A DNA stretch of 34,625 nt from Chromera velia (Eukaryota; Sar; Chromeraceae), in contig JAHBMJ010000590.1 in assembly GCA_018398765.1 (NCBI GenBank), positions 10,001-44,625 of the forward strand. The letters run 5' to 3'. The number at the start of each line of letters is the position of its first letter. Within the stretch, counting starts at the first letter, position 1. The notes beneath the pieces are model-generated. The model ran no database searches. It was given only the letters and a program-made list of their open reading frames with translations, and had not been told where the DNA came from. Both the position numbers and the translations under genes were made by a program. Shown here in pieces: positions 1 through 10,951 of this stretch.

Positions 1-225
1 CCCAGATTCCTAGCGCTGTTGCCGTTTTCCTTCTTGTTAGATGGATGGGTGCCTTGTGGATTGCTTTCAAAGAACCAGGGAGGGAATGCAGCCTCTCCCG
101 TCTGCTGGGCGTGAGCGAAAGGCTGTCGGAAGAAAAACAACCCGTGGTGACCGAATGTGCTTGTACGTCGATTAAGGTTTCTAGTTGGTGTTTTTCATGC
201 ATGCGTTTGTTCGTTGACAATGCAG

Positions 226-636
226 AGAAGTGGCGAGCTTCATCGCCTCAGGCAAATTGGACTGCAAGATCGACAAAGTCGGGGGGGTGGTCGAGTCGAA
301 TAGACCTGACGCACGCAATCACTTGTACCAACAAGTCATCAAAAACGTCCGTCTGTCCGTCTGTCAGCCTGTCTAGTTGTGACCAAAGAAATCAGTGTGT
401 GTGGCTCTCTCTTCGGATTCATTTTTGTTCGTTATCATGGAGACAGATTTCTTTCCAGCACAACGTTGTTTCTCTGTACAGATGTTGCCAATTCATGAAG
501 GTCATCTCAGAAAAGTGAATTGAGTCTCCCTTCTCCTCTGTTCATTCATTGATTTGGTACGTTGGTGAGAGGGGGGGGCGCCTCATTCAAAAGACTCTCT
601 GTCTAGATAAGTACACTGCACTTCAATACCTTCTCG

Positions 637-675
<39 letters not shown>

Positions 676-736
676 TGTGCAGGGAGATCTCCTCTTGAAC
701 AGACTGCAGAAACTCTCCAGAGTCATCGACATGTGA
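226..736 (+). CDS. RPN7: 26S proteasome regulatory lid subunit RPN7/PSMD6, C-terminal two exons (5' partial)
   Basis: RPN7 is a PCI-domain subunit of the 19S lid that helps hold the deubiquitinating lid onto the proteasome base. Exon 226-346 starts after TGCAG and encodes 40 residues, including LDCKIDKVGG and VVESNRPDARN. This matches the end of the PCI winged helix in PSMD6 (family pattern CKIDKV...ETNRPD). Donor GTCCGT follows residue N at 346. The last exon, 683-736, starts after TGTGTGCAG and encodes GDLLLNRLQKLSRVIDM then TGA, nearly the universal RPN7 C-terminus. The phases (0/0) join cleanly across a 336-nt intron that contains a (CT)n(GT)n tract. The first base, 226, completes a codon begun upstream. 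A preceding exon near 92-124 (reading LSRLLGVSERL after another TGCAG) would resemble the FGVS segment of the winged helix, but its donor is poor and three residues would be missing, so I do not assert it. Confidence 0.9.
637..679. repeat. (CT)n(GT)n microsatellite in the last RPN7 intron
   Basis: About 11 CT units run straight into about 10 GT units and end in the TGCAG acceptor of the last RPN7 exon. On the coding strand the tract serves as the polypyrimidine-like region of the 3' splice site. Confidence 0.9.
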
Positions 737-1498
737 CCAGAGAGAGAGAGAGAGGGAGATCCCTTCCTTGCAGCCTCCTCGATTTGGGGGGGAGTGGAAA
801 GTATTTCTCTCTGCATGTGTCTGGCAGCGACTTCCGCCATACACTCTACTCTCTCCTTTGCATCTTCCTTACTGATGGGGCGTTAGAGGAGGGTCTTCAG
901 GTGGAGATCTCGTTTTTTTCTTGTCTGCTAGATTCTGGGGTGGTGGTAGCAAGATAGTGGGGGGGGGAGTGCTCGAAGGAAGAACGAATTCAGAGGGACA
1001 GGGCGGGGAGGTGATCGAGACAAGTGACGGGGCAAGGAGGGGTCACGTACTTAGAGCAGATCGCGTCGGAGTTATATAGTTACTCTGCCTTCCGAGTAGG
1101 GAGACAGAACATTTGATTAATTGAAAAATGGTACGATGGCCGGGCTTTGTCCTGTCGATCTGCATGCGCACCTAGATGCACAGGCATTTTCTGAGAATCT
1201 GAATCTGATTTCTGAACGAGTTTCGGAATTATAAAGCTGAAAGCGAGGGTTTAGTGGGCCAGGGGAGGGCTACAACACAACCTATGACACTGCTATAGAC
1301 TTTAGTATAGAGAAGCCATATCATATAGGCTACATCATACCTGCTGTTCGATCCACAGTATCATCCACTGTTAATCTGTAGTCTCCAAATCAATGTATTT
1401 AACATTGTACGAGTTTAATGATCTTCAATTTATCATTAAACATCTTATTTCTTACTAAATTATATATAGGGATTTTTAGGGAACCGAATTGGGGGTTA
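737..1498. other. 3' flank of RPN7, no gene seen
   Basis: Presumed RPN7 3' UTR followed by AT-rich DNA from about 1300. It holds short GA runs (741-756) and G runs (785-792, 958-967). I see no coding similarity and no clear poly(A) signal. Confidence 0.6.
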
Positions 1499-1993
1499 GT
1501 ACTGTTGTGAACCAACTTAAAGCCTGAGTCGCTGCGTCTCGCTGCGTCAAGCATATAATAGCATGAGCAAGATCGATCAGAAGTAACGGTTTGATCTTAG
1601 CTGAGAAGTAGACTTGAACAAGGGACCATGCATAAACATAATTACAATCTGTGAACTCCATGAAAAACTCTAATCTCTACTGATCAGCGAAGGTCTATGT
1701 GGAGATACAGGTTATCTTGGAGTTCACAGATTGTAATTATGTTCATGCATGGTCCCTTGTTCAAGTCCACTTCTCAGCTAAGATCAAACTGTTACTTCTG
1801 ATCGATCTCCGATTTAATTGCATGCATTCTTGCCTGCATGCATTTCACTTGCTGGAGCCGGTTGGGGCCGTCATGAAGTGCGCGCGCCCTGCCGGTTGGG
1901 GCCGTCAGGATTTATCTTTCTTGCTCATACCATTATATGCTTAACGCAGCGAGACGCAGCGACTCAGGCTTTAAGTTGGTTTACAACAAGTAC
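1499..1993. mobile_element. Palindromic inverted-repeat element (foldback/MITE-like)
   Basis: The arm 1499-1660 is repeated in inverse orientation at 1718-1993. Shared blocks include the sequences around 1509-1560 and 1930-1985 (AGTCGCTGCGTCTCGC and its complement) and around 1600-1660 and 1718-1780. The loop is 57 nt. The right arm is longer because about 111 nt (1809-1919) with no partner in the left arm interrupt it; that insert holds two copies of GCCGGTTGGGGCCGTCA. The outer ends on both sides show GTAC. No transposase is present. This could be a non-autonomous foldback element or a head-to-head pair of a short repeat. Confidence 0.7.
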
Positions 1994-2920
1994 CCCTGGA
2001 ATACTTGGTAGAGTGCAATCTAAGTTAAAGCTTAGTGTACAATTTGAGCAATGAACAAGAATTTAAGCATAGTAATGTCTAGATTAATGTAATAAGTTAC
2101 TAATACAACAGAGTCACTCTAAGTCTCTCAGACTGCTACTGCTAGAGTCACTGTTCACTTAATAGTCTTGAGACAGTATAATAAGACTTAAGCTGCATAG
2201 TTTGATATAGTTTACATTGTTGCTATATTGTTGCTACACATGTTGAACATAAATAATTGAATATCATTTTGGAATTTAGGGTGAACTGTGAATACCACTA
2301 GGAATACGAAGCCGCTCGCTGTCATGAGTTACCGCTTGGTATAGCTGACCAAAAGACTTTTTATCCCTGATTGACTGCATCATCAAGAATCTTTATTGTA
2401 TGACCTTCCAGTCTCTCTCACTGACTTTCGTTCGTTGAGCTCGCATATACAGTGATATACAGATCGGGCAATTAAGTGAAATGCTGAGGCTTCAAATTTT
2501 TCTGTACCAGCAACCCCTCTTCGCTCATGATTTGAGATCGATAGAGAGATCGACGTGCTGTCTCTCTCAGACACAGTAGCAGAGACACGGAGAGTCTCGG
2601 ACGGGGAGAGAAAGGAGGGGGGAAGACAAACAATAATCTCTGACAATTAGTTTCTTTCTCGCAAGAGAGGCAGCAGCGAATTCACAAAGCCAATCAGATT
2701 TTTTCCATCGTTGCTCAATTCCTTTGTTCCAGCGCGTTGCTGTTCCCCCCCTTGCCTCTCCCCTGCACGCCCTTCGTTTTGTCCATTCCCTCCGGCTATC
2801 ATCCCCCCTTTCCCCTCACCAACAAGCGATCAGAATTCTGCTTCCACCGACACACCAACTCCACTCACGCAGTCGTCTGTCCACAAAAAAAACTGTCTGT
2901 GAGGAAGAAGAAAAAAACCC
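1994..2920. other. Intergenic stretch, no gene seen
   Basis: AT-rich to about 2400, then mixed, with a pyrimidine-rich part at 2740-2815. No reading frame here resembles a known protein and no element ends were found. Confidence 0.5.
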
Positions 2921-3211
2921 AAAGAAGGAAGGAAGGAAGGAAGGAAGCAAGAAAGCAAGAAAGCAAGAAAGAAAGAAAGAAAGAACTGACGGACAGACGG
3001 ACGGACGGACGGACGGAAGGGAGGAAGGAAGGAAGGAAGGAAGGAAGAAAGAAAGAAAGAAACAAAGAAAGAAAGAAAGAAAGAAAGAAAGAACTGACGG
3101 ACAGACGGACGGACGGACGGACGGAAGGGAGGGAGGAAGGAAGGAAGGAAGGAAGGAAGAAAGAAAGAAAGAAAGAAAGGAAGGAAGGAAGGAAGGAAGG
3201 AAAGAAAAGAA

Positions 3212-3245
<34 letters not shown>

Positions 3246-3255
3246 AAAGAAAGAA

Positions 3256-3291
<36 letters not shown>

Positions 3292-3299
3292 AAAAGGAT
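2921..3299. repeat. Long purine-rich simple-repeat tract (GGAA/GAAA/GACG)n
   Basis: Nearly 380 nt consist of blocks of GGAA, GAAA and GACGGACG units, almost all purine on the plus strand. A compound block, starting GAACTGACGGACAGACGG and running into GGAA units, occurs twice (about 2984 and about 3091), so the array grew partly by larger duplications. Open frames crossing it (Lys/Arg/Glu on plus, Phe/Leu/Ser on minus) are low-complexity artefacts. Confidence 0.95.
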
Positions 3300-3412
3300 G
3301 ACCCCAAGTTTTTCGAGGAGGCAGACAGCACCCCACCAGCCCATCACTTCGTTCAATGACTCAGTGGAGGCAGGGAGACTTCAGTGACCTGAGGCTTTGA
3401 TCTGCCTCGGTG

Positions 3413-3538
3413 CGCTTCGCTTGCTCCGTCTCTTCCCATTGGCCCCCCCTCTTTGTTTCTCTTTTGCTTTTCCCTCGCTTCACTTGCTCAGTCTTTTCCC
3501 ATTGACCCCCCCTCTTTGTTTCTCTTTTCCCTTTCCCG
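3413..3538. repeat. 63-bp tandem duplication 3' of the GST gene
   Basis: Unit 1 (3413-3475) and unit 2 (3476-3538) both begin CGCTTC and both contain CCCCCCTCTTTGTTTCTCTTTT. They differ at a handful of positions. The duplication lies just past the GST stop codon, in the presumed 3' UTR of that minus-strand gene. Confidence 0.85.
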
Positions 3539-3561
3539 CCCATCGTTTCTCTGCTGTCTCT

Positions 3562-4236
3562 TTAGAGAAAGTTGGCAGACAAGTTGTTGTACGGATGGTC
3601 AATGAATTTTTCCGACTTCTTATAAGCAGCAATTGCGGGGAGGCTCTCCATGTGGTGCACAAACGCCTTCAGAGACGGAACTTCATCAAGACAGCCAGGG
3701 CTGAGGTTCACGAATTGGTCGAACAGATCATAGAACACCAGGTCAGGGTAGGTGAGTGCCTTGCCGAGAAAATAAGGTCCCTCATACTTATCAAAAAACG
3801 CTGCCAACTCCTTTAATTTTGCTGGAAGAAATTGAGAAACCACTTCAGTCTTGAGTGACTCAAAATTGGCAGGACGGCAGTAGGACATCTGCACATACTT
3901 CGACCTCACATCCTGAGACTGGCACAGCAGCATATGTGCCAACGCCCTTTCGGACGGGTCCTTCCCGGCGATTCCAATCTTCTCTGCCAAGTGCAGAATG
4001 ATCGCGTTGGTCTGGGAGATCTTCATCTCACCGTCGTACAGATACGGGAGGTTGGGGAAGTCGAGACCTTTCGAGTACTTCACATCCATCCACATGCCTC
4101 TATCCCAGCTCCCGTCCTCTTTCTTCTGGAGGGTGTAGAGATCCTCTGTGTACTCCAACCCACCGTATTCAAGCACCAGACGAATGGGCTGACCCAGACC
4201 CCTGATAGACCAGTACCCCAGAGTCAGCTTGGACAT
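3562..4236 (-). CDS. GST: Glutathione S-transferase, Mu class
   Basis: Cytosolic GST, 224 aa, which conjugates reduced glutathione to electrophiles; the length is normal for the class. The N-terminus LTLGYWSIRGLGQPIRL carries the catalytic Tyr (Y8) and the Mu/Sigma-type GYW.IRG motif. FPNLPYLYDG holds the cis-Pro that contacts glutathione, and the following SQTNAI is the glutathione gamma-Glu site (SNAI in most family members). The all-helical C-domain contains the GPYFLG.....DLVFYDLFDQ block that is conserved in Mu-class enzymes. The ATG at 4236 was chosen because it starts exactly at the fold; an in-frame ATG 52 codons upstream (4392) would add a low-similarity leader. The gene is uninterrupted, unlike its intron-rich neighbours, and ends in TAA at 3562. 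Confidence 0.95.
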   Translation of the reverse strand: MSKLTLGYWSIRGLGQPIRLVLEYGGLEYTEDLYTLQKKEDGSWDRGMWMDVKYSKGLDFPNLPYLYDGEMKISQTNAIILHLAEKIGIAGKDPSERALAHMLLCQSQDVRSKYVQMSYCRPANFESLKTEVVSQFLPAKLKELAAFFDKYEGPYFLGKALTYPDLVFYDLFDQFVNLSPGCLDEVPSLKAFVHHMESLPAIAAYKKSEKFIDHPYNNLSANFL

Positions 4237-5600
4237 GGCGGAAAGACCAAAAGAACGACAGAAGGCAGCAGAAACTACGCAAAGCCGCACACGGCCGCTG
4301 CTCAGTCGAATGAGAAGAAAGAAAAAAGACAGATCAACGCTCGCCACGTAGTTGTCCCAGTTCGAGGAACTGCTGTCTGCTGAGAGTCTCACAAGGAAAT
4401 TTGCTGGCCCATACAGTTCCCCAACGATGAACTTTTGACTGCAGGCATTTGGGAGACGGCAGTGACTGCATGAAACGAGACGGCACGTAGCGGCGCCTCG
4501 TTGTTGGCATGTTATGCACTTACCAAACAGCGGGCCGCGGCAAGGCCGGGACTGGCGGGCCGCGCGGGACCCAGTACGTGCACACGCTTGCTTGCGAAGC
4601 CCGTACGTTCAAGATAGCTCTGTGATACGTCAAGATAGTTCAGGATCGATTAAAACTCGCGCGCTGATGCACTGACATTGGTTAATGCTTTTGCTAACTT
4701 TTTCATCGTTTCATCGTATAATGGCATGTGTCGTCGGCCTGTTGCTTAGACCAATAAGAAGTGAGTAAAAATGTAGTCATCGGTGTAAGCTAATACCTGG
4801 CAGTGGACTACAGGGATTCCCGGAACATAAAATCCTATCCTACTAAAATCTAATAGAAATTAATAGAAATTCAATTTTAAAGTTGATTTTTCATTATTTT
4901 TCATAATAGACAGAGAGCAGATAACGGTACCATAGCTAGTACCACAGATAACCACAGAGAGAGGGTGAAACAAAAAATAAAAGCTAGAATAAAAGTTTAA
5001 AAAAAATAAACTCTACAGACTAAAACTCTGAGTCTAGCTCTGAGTCAGTCTAGCTAAAAATCTGAGTCAATCGAAGGATTTGATATGAATAAATCTTTTA
5101 ATAATGATCCGTAGAATCACGAAGATAGAGTTTATGCTTGGACTTCTCCTAGTTAAGCTAAGTTAGCATTTGCTAATTCTAGAACAGGCTCACAGTCGGG
5201 CAAAGCGATAGTCTGGATCACCGAAACGGCTGAGAATAAAGTTTTTTAAGACCGCTCCCCACGTGAACGCAAAGACAAGCTTTCAGGGGCTAGTAGCCAG
5301 ACGAACGCAGCAGCGGGCGATCGCGAAGCAAAGGCGGCACGCATGTGAGAAGGACCGAACGACGGCCGCAGCGGCGGCGGAACGGCGCCGGGAGGTAGGA
5401 CACTACACATGGATAGAGTGCTAGCTAGCAGAAGTTCAAGCCCAAACTTCATCTCCTTCACTCTACGAATGGCTATTAAAGGATCTATTCATATCCAATC
5501 CTTCAGCGGATTCAGATCTTCAGGCTGAGCTAGAGTCTGTGGAGTTTATAGATCCGTCTCTCTGTCTAGAACTCACCTCTGGTCTAGCTCTCCGTCTGTC
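4237..5600. other. Intergenic region with GC-rich edges and an AT-rich core
   Basis: The 5' flank of the GST gene runs to about 4500. A very GC-rich block (4528-4572, GGGCCGCG motifs) follows, then AT-rich sequence with short direct repeats (AATAGAAATT near 4852-4871, TCTGAGTC near 5026-5068), then a second GC-rich block at 5296-5395. The pattern suggests a transposon relic, but I found no matching inverted ends or coding sequence. Confidence 0.4.
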
Positions 5601-6927
5601 CTGCCGCTACCTCTAAGGCGGGAAGGAAGATGTTACATTGGGAGAGTCCGGAGGGGGTGAGGGCCTGCCGGAAGGACAGCAGCAGTATCTGCTTCAGAGT
5701 GGGACGTCGTCTGTCTGGGAATGCGCAGTCTTCTCTTCTCATCGGGGGGGAGGTGGAGAGAGAATTTAAGGGGCACGGGGATAGGAAAGGGGAAAGGAGG
5801 ACAAAAGGAGAATGGCAGGATGGAAGGAACCAGACGGGGAACAAAGGAATGAAGGAAAGAGAATTCAGGAGAGGGGGGGGGCTTGGCGCTCGACGTGGAA
5901 TTCGATCGAGGCTCTTTCGAGCGTTTATTGATATGAAGGGAAGAGGAAAAGGGAGAACAGAAAAGAAAAAAAGAGATCTCAAAGATCTGCAGCACTTTGA
6001 TGATCTGATTGAATGTTTGGAAGGAAGTTCACTCGATCTTCCAATTTCCCCCCCCCCCCGTTTAATTCCTCTTCTTGCTTGATTTTTTTCTCCCTCTCTC
6101 TGCTTGTCTGAAATTGTTCACATGAAGGAAGCAGCCAAAAGGAGGGAGGGGGGGACGGAGGGAACAGGGTGATGCAATACAGGGAAGAAGAACAAGGGTA
6201 TTGGTGAAGAGGGAAAAAGAGGGATGGATGCATGGAAGAAATTTGATTTCCTTTCCTTTAATTTACTCACTCACTCGCTCACGCACTGCAGCAGCAAAAA
6301 CGAAGAAGGCCGGGGCGCTGGAAAAAAAGGACCAAGGATGAATGGACAGATGGATGTGGACCCCCTTCCTTCCTTCCTTCCTTCACTACGAATGGGAGCA
6401 GCAGCAAAATCTGCCCACTCCACTTGGAACAGAAGCGAAGGAGGATAGAAAGATGACGGAGCATGTAGACAAAAAGGCGAAAATTCGTTGCTTTTGCTTT
6501 CCATCTATGGGCGCACATTGAGAAGAACTCTGCTGTGAACTCCTCAATAAGACAAACAAACGAAGCAAGCAATGAAAGAAGGAAGAAAGAAAAGGTAGCG
6601 AAAGAAAGAGAGCAAGACAGAGAGAGAGAACGATCGAAGAGATAGACAGCAAACCTCTCTCCTTCCGTTCCTCTCCCCACCACCATCCTTCACCATGCAT
6701 GAACTCTCTTTCATGTGAATTTCATCTGCTCTCTTCTCTCTCTACTGCGGCCATCCTCACGGCTAGAGCTCTGGAGACAGCTGGCACACAGAAAGCGCCA
6801 AGGGAAAGAACAACGAACGAAATCCCCCCTTCCCACAACCCCCCGCCGTCGCCGCTCGCTTTCGTGTTCCCCCTTTGTGTCTGCCACTATGCCACTGCCC
6901 GTCCTCTTGCGCTGCTCCTCCTCTACA

Positions 6928-6961
<34 letters not shown>

Positions 6962-7232
6962 CTTCATGCCAACGTGCCACATCGAATTCTGTACCCCCCC
7001 CCTCAGCATCTGGAATTCTCTCTGTCTCTCCCTGTGCCCGCTGGAAGACGGTCGGTGAGGAGTTTCTTCGTCTCTTCCTCCAGTCGTTCCTCTACCTCTT
7101 CTTGTTCGAAGCTTGTCTTGCTGCACCTTCAGTTAACCTCTGTCACGTACATTTTATTCGCATTCATTCACCACACACACAACCATGCAGCTGCTTTTTT
7201 CCTTCCTGCTCTCCGGACCCGCTCCGTGTCTG
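5601..7232. other. 3' flank of TFIIS, low-complexity rich, no gene seen
   Basis: Purine-rich on the plus strand from 5740 to 6250 and from 6540 to 6640, with short (TTCC)n at 6365-6384, a C run at 6050-6059 and a (CA)n tract at 6929-6959. Several overlapping open frames are compositional and match nothing I know. The part next to 7233 is probably TFIIS 3' UTR. Confidence 0.5.
6929..6959. repeat. (CA)n microsatellite
   Basis: About 15 uninterrupted CA units. Confidence 0.95.
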
Positions 7233-8689
7233 TCAACACTTCCATCGGTTGCCGCAATTGAGGCACTCCACAAACCTGCAGGCAGGCAGGCAGGCAGGCA
7301 GACAGACGGCAGACTATATGTTTCTCCTTCTTCTCCCTCTTTTTCTTCATGAACACGACAGACAGACAGACAGACAGACAGACGGGCAGAAGGGAACCCA
7401 GAGGAGAGTCATGAGACTCACTTCACGTCTCCACAAACTGATCACCTCACCTAGAGGCCCACCCAAGTATCCGCCTAAAATTCCATAATAGCACTCGTCC
7501 GTTCACGCCTACTTAATGGGGAAAAAATAAACCCGCACGCATATCGCCACACCCCACTGCGACTCCCACAACAGACACACACAGAGGAAGAACTGCGAGA
7601 CAGACACTCATCCTCCCAGACGGTTGCCCTTTCCTGCGTTCGTTCGTTCGTTTGTTCCGCCCCCCTAAGTCAATTCAACACACCTACCTGGCATGCCCAC
7701 GCAGGCGGTCACATCTCACTCTGGCTTTCTAAATACCCTCAAATGCCTGTACTGTCAGCACAATTCTGTCTGACTATCTATCTCGTCCTGAAGTGACCTT
7801 CCCTTCTCTTCTCACTCACGCAGTCATGGCTCTTCATTCATTTCCACACGACAGAAAAGGCCCTCCTTTTTGTTTGTACCTCGGCATTTCACTCAAATTG
7901 GCAGGGATCATTCTTTTTTCCTTCTTTTATATCTTTCTTTCACGAGAAATTTTGAAGACTAATCAAACGAGCATTTTGAACGGTGCACAGCCATGAAGCA
8001 GACTCGACTCTACTTGGGACTACTGACGCACGCACGCACGCACGCTTGCCCAGATGGATCGCCTGACTGACTGACGTGGTCATGGGTTCGTCAGAAGACC
8101 GCGTCTGTGCCTGCGTGTAGTTGGTCTTGGAGGATTTGCACTTGAAGCAGGTGAACTGTCCGTCTCCCTTCGCCTTCATCCTCTTCTTGTTCCAGTCGGA
8201 TTCCTTCTCCTCAAGCATCTCCTGCATTCACACACAATCTCACACATTAATTCATTCACACACATTAAAACGCACACACCCACACACGTGACAGCCCATG
8301 AAGAAAAGACGATTACATGCATTTGCATCTATCTTCCTTTTCCCCATGCGACAAAAACAGATCTCCGTCGATCCATGTCGCTGGAAAGAAAAGCACAGGG
8401 AAAAAAACATACGATCTCCCAGAAAAGACATCCATGCCTGCCAACGTACCCACCCTCATGATCCTTTCCCTCTCTATCTGTCTCTCCTTCGATGCCATAT
8501 CCTCAGAAGTCATCCTGGCAAGGAACCTCCCTTGCAGCTCTCCGCTCGCGAGTCGGGAGTTCAGATCAGGGTTTTTTGGGTCCTTCAGGTTCGAGCAGAT
8601 CGCACGCAGCTGGGAACCCCAAAGATACTTGTCGGACGTCTTGTCCTCGTGCCACTGCTTCTCAAGCTCTACCTCGATCTCCTCTGCAT

Positions 8690-8725
<36 letters not shown>

Positions 8726-9023
8726 ACATATACTCACGAATAAATCCTTTCGTTCGACCGGTCTTCTTTTTTGAAATGCTGAAACGTCACACAATTAGAG
8801 TCTTCTGAACAGGCAGATAGACCTGTGAAACGTACAGGGGGATACAGAGAAACGGGCACAAAGGCGCTTTGCATTCACCACCCTACCTGACTCCAGAGCA
8901 AGGCTCATTTCACATATTCATGTCCACAAAGACAGACAGGATCGGACAGCCATAAAATTAGTATGTGTGTCAGATAGAGGGGGGCACGACAACAAAGCAC
9001 GAACACAGAAGCGCAAAAGCACG

Positions 9024-9075
<52 letters not shown>

Positions 9076-10015
9076 AAGGGGGGGAGAGAACGCACCAGGG
9101 ATCGGCGAATCAGGCGGGATCTTCTGCCTGGTCTCGTCAGTTGCCCCGTTCATGAGTTCCTTCCAGATCAAAGCTCTGGCCTGCACACGAACCAACCCAC
9201 CAGGCACAACACGCACCACTGACGAATTCTGTGCGTCTGTATGCGTGTTCGAACCGTGCTGCGCCAATATGTGGGCTGGCAGGCCTGAGAATCGCCCTAG
9301 GGGACAAAGAGCGGAGTGAGGAAGGAGTAGGAGAGTTCACAGACGACAGAACAGAGACAAAAGACTCTCACAGATAGATGCTACAAGGGAGGGGCTCACC
9401 TTGTTCCTTCGATTCCGCACCATTTCAGGGAATTCCTCCACCACTTTCGGTCCTGCGTATTGGTGCTCGGTGTAGAGAGGCTTCGCCTTTGCTGCAGCAG
9501 CAGCTGCTGCGGCCTGTGCCGCTTGATGCTCCTGCTTTCTCTTCTCCTCTTGACGGGCAAGGGCTTTGGCTGCAAGCAAGCATGCGGGACAGTCAGAGGC
9601 ACAGCATGTAGACAGCAGAAGCATGAGTGCAAAGCTGATGTAAGCGCGACCCAAGGACCCCGAGAAGTGCTTATTCGACCAGTGAGACAATAACGTTGAG
9701 CGAGACAACAACCCTCCAACACTTCTTTGTCCAGTGGCAACAATCAGCAATAGACTGACCCTTTGCATTTTCAGCCATCTGCCGCCACTTGGCTACCAGG
9801 TTCGCCGCGTCTTTGCGCAGCTTCTCGCTAAGGTCCTGTCTCTGGCTCAGTCTGTTTACGCACACACCGATTTTGGTGGCTCCCAGCAAGGCCGGGTTTG
9901 TCTGAAGAGCGCTGAGAGCTTCCAGTCCCTGCTCGATCTCCGCAGTGTCTGTCGCACTTTTCAACTTCTCGGCCCATTTCTTGAATTGAGCCTCGTTTTG
10001 GGCCGCCAAGCTCAT
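7233..10015 (-). CDS. TFIIS: Transcription elongation factor S-II (TFIIS), six exons
   Basis: TFIIS rescues backtracked RNA polymerase II by stimulating transcript cleavage. Exons: 10015-9760, 9569-9400, 9180-9096, 8683-8454, 8221-8076, 7275-7233. They total 930 nt, giving 309 aa, the usual length. Residues 4-85 form the LW/TFS2N helical domain (ALLGATKIGVCVNRL). An Ala-rich linker follows. Residues 143-247 are the central pol II-binding domain (LWGSQLRAICSNLKDPKNP, then ARMTSEDMAS). Residues 270-309 are the zinc ribbon: CFKC (272-275), the catalytic acidic pair in RSSDEPMTT (D291, E292) and CLNCGNRW (300-307). The last exon was found by searching for the missing second zinc knuckle; it joins in phase across an 800-nt intron. 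All acceptors are TGCAG; donors are GTCAGT, GTGAGC, GTGCGT, GTGGGT and GTCAGT. The start ATG at 10015 fits the family N-terminus; an in-frame ATG at 10075 is the alternative. Confidence 0.95.
7276..7400. repeat. (CAGG)n and (GACA)n tracts around a 47-nt core, inside TFIIS intron 5
   Basis: On the plus strand: (GCAG)n at 7277-7304, then a non-repetitive core at 7311-7357 (AGACTATATG ... TTCATGAACACG), then (GACA)n at 7358-7383. The reverse complement of this core occurs, also bounded by (GTCT/GTCC)n, in a DRC10 intron at 17126-17170. The (CAGG)n arm abuts the acceptor of the last TFIIS exon and supplies its pyrimidine tract on the minus strand. Confidence 0.85.
8017..8044. repeat. (ACGC)n microsatellite in TFIIS intron 5
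   Basis: Several ACGC units just downstream, on the gene's strand, of the fifth TFIIS exon and its GTCAGT donor. Confidence 0.85.
8691..8720. repeat. (CA)n microsatellite in TFIIS intron 3
   Basis: About 15 CA units. They lie next to the TGCAG acceptor of exon 4 and read (TG)n on the coding strand. Confidence 0.95.
9021..9074. repeat. (CA)n microsatellite in TFIIS intron 3
   Basis: About 24 CA units preceded by ACGC units, close to the donor of exon 3. Intron 3 therefore carries a CA tract near each end. Confidence 0.95.
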
Positions 10016-10951
10016 CGGAGTGAAATTCTGTGGACAATGAAAGGGAAGGCAGCCCGCCGTACAGTAGTCAGTCAATACTGAATTCAGTTGTCAATCCACG
10101 AAGCAACCCGTCACTTGCTGCTGAACAAGGATGCTGGACAAAACTGAAGCGACAGCAACGATATCGACGAAACGGCATGCGTCCGACGTTGGAACTTCCG
10201 GAGAAGGCAGCCTTCGAACATCTTCGAACAACCGGAGAGGTCCGAACATCGCGATCGCTCGACTCTTGCATTATGAAGTTGCCGTGACACCATTGGAGGA
10301 AAGTGCCCCTCAAGCAGCTCGCACGGAGCAGTTGACCGTATATACATTTCGCCTCGGAGGGCAGCTCAGCCCGGCCCGCGGGGGCCCTGATTTAAACTGC
10401 GCGTGTTTTTGCATAAACATGCGCGGTTGAGCCACGCGCGCGCGCGGCCGGGATCACTTATGCCGCTTAAAGCCCTTAGATGAGAGGTCGGTCCCAGAAA
10501 GCTTTTTTAACACACAAAAATTTTAAAACGATTTTAAGTTTTTTTAAAAAACTGAGTTTACTATGTTTTTTCGAATTTTTTGATATTTTAGTTTTAGTAA
10601 AAACTCTAAAATCAAATTTTACTAAGATATAAAATCAATGATAAGGTATATCATCATCATAACCTATAGAAAGAAACCGCTCAACCCAAATCAAAACGAA
10701 TACTAAAGAAAGAAATCTTATATAATGTTTTTTTGTGAATTTGTTCTATATAAAAGAACGAGTATGCTGAATCCCTCAGACATCACGTCTTTAAAAAGTC
10801 TATTTGACTTTCTTAAAGACCCCCTGTCCGGTTGGTCCAAGTACTTCTTTTCTGGCAACTGTTAGTTCTGAAGAAACAATGTGACTGTAAGAGGTCCTTT
10901 TAGATCGATCCCCCTTTAGACTCTCAACTTAAAGGGGAAGCTGTAAAAGGT
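10016..10951. other. TFIIS 5' flank and transposon margin
   Basis: 10016-10350 is the presumed TFIIS promoter and 5' UTR. A GC-rich block at 10360-10460 includes GCCCGGCCCGCGGGGGCCC and an alternating CG run (10435-10447). AT-rich DNA from 10500 to 10950 leads into the Merlin-like transposase. No gene is recognised here. Confidence 0.45.

Noticed and set aside
45-518. 157-codon open frame at the window start
   Set aside because: It overlaps the RPN7 exon in a different frame; the other frame carries clear RPN7 similarity.
2724-3387. Long overlapping open frames on both strands across the purine tract
   Set aside because: They encode only Lys/Arg/Glu or Phe/Leu/Ser periodic peptides; a stop-poor simple repeat explains all of them.
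4237-4392. In-frame extension of GST to an ATG at 4392
   Set aside because: The extra 52 residues lack similarity to GSTs, and the family N-terminus starts precisely at 4236.
5630-6082. 150-codon plus-strand frame with charged residues
   Set aside because: Purine-biased composition, an overlapping long frame on the other strand and no recognisable motif.
6715-7488. 257-codon plus-strand frame
   Set aside because: It runs through (CA)n and (CAGG)n tracts and antisense to the last TFIIS exon.
8298-9267. Plus-strand frames over the TFIIS exons
   Set aside because: They are antisense to conserved exons and rich in His-Thr from CA repeats.
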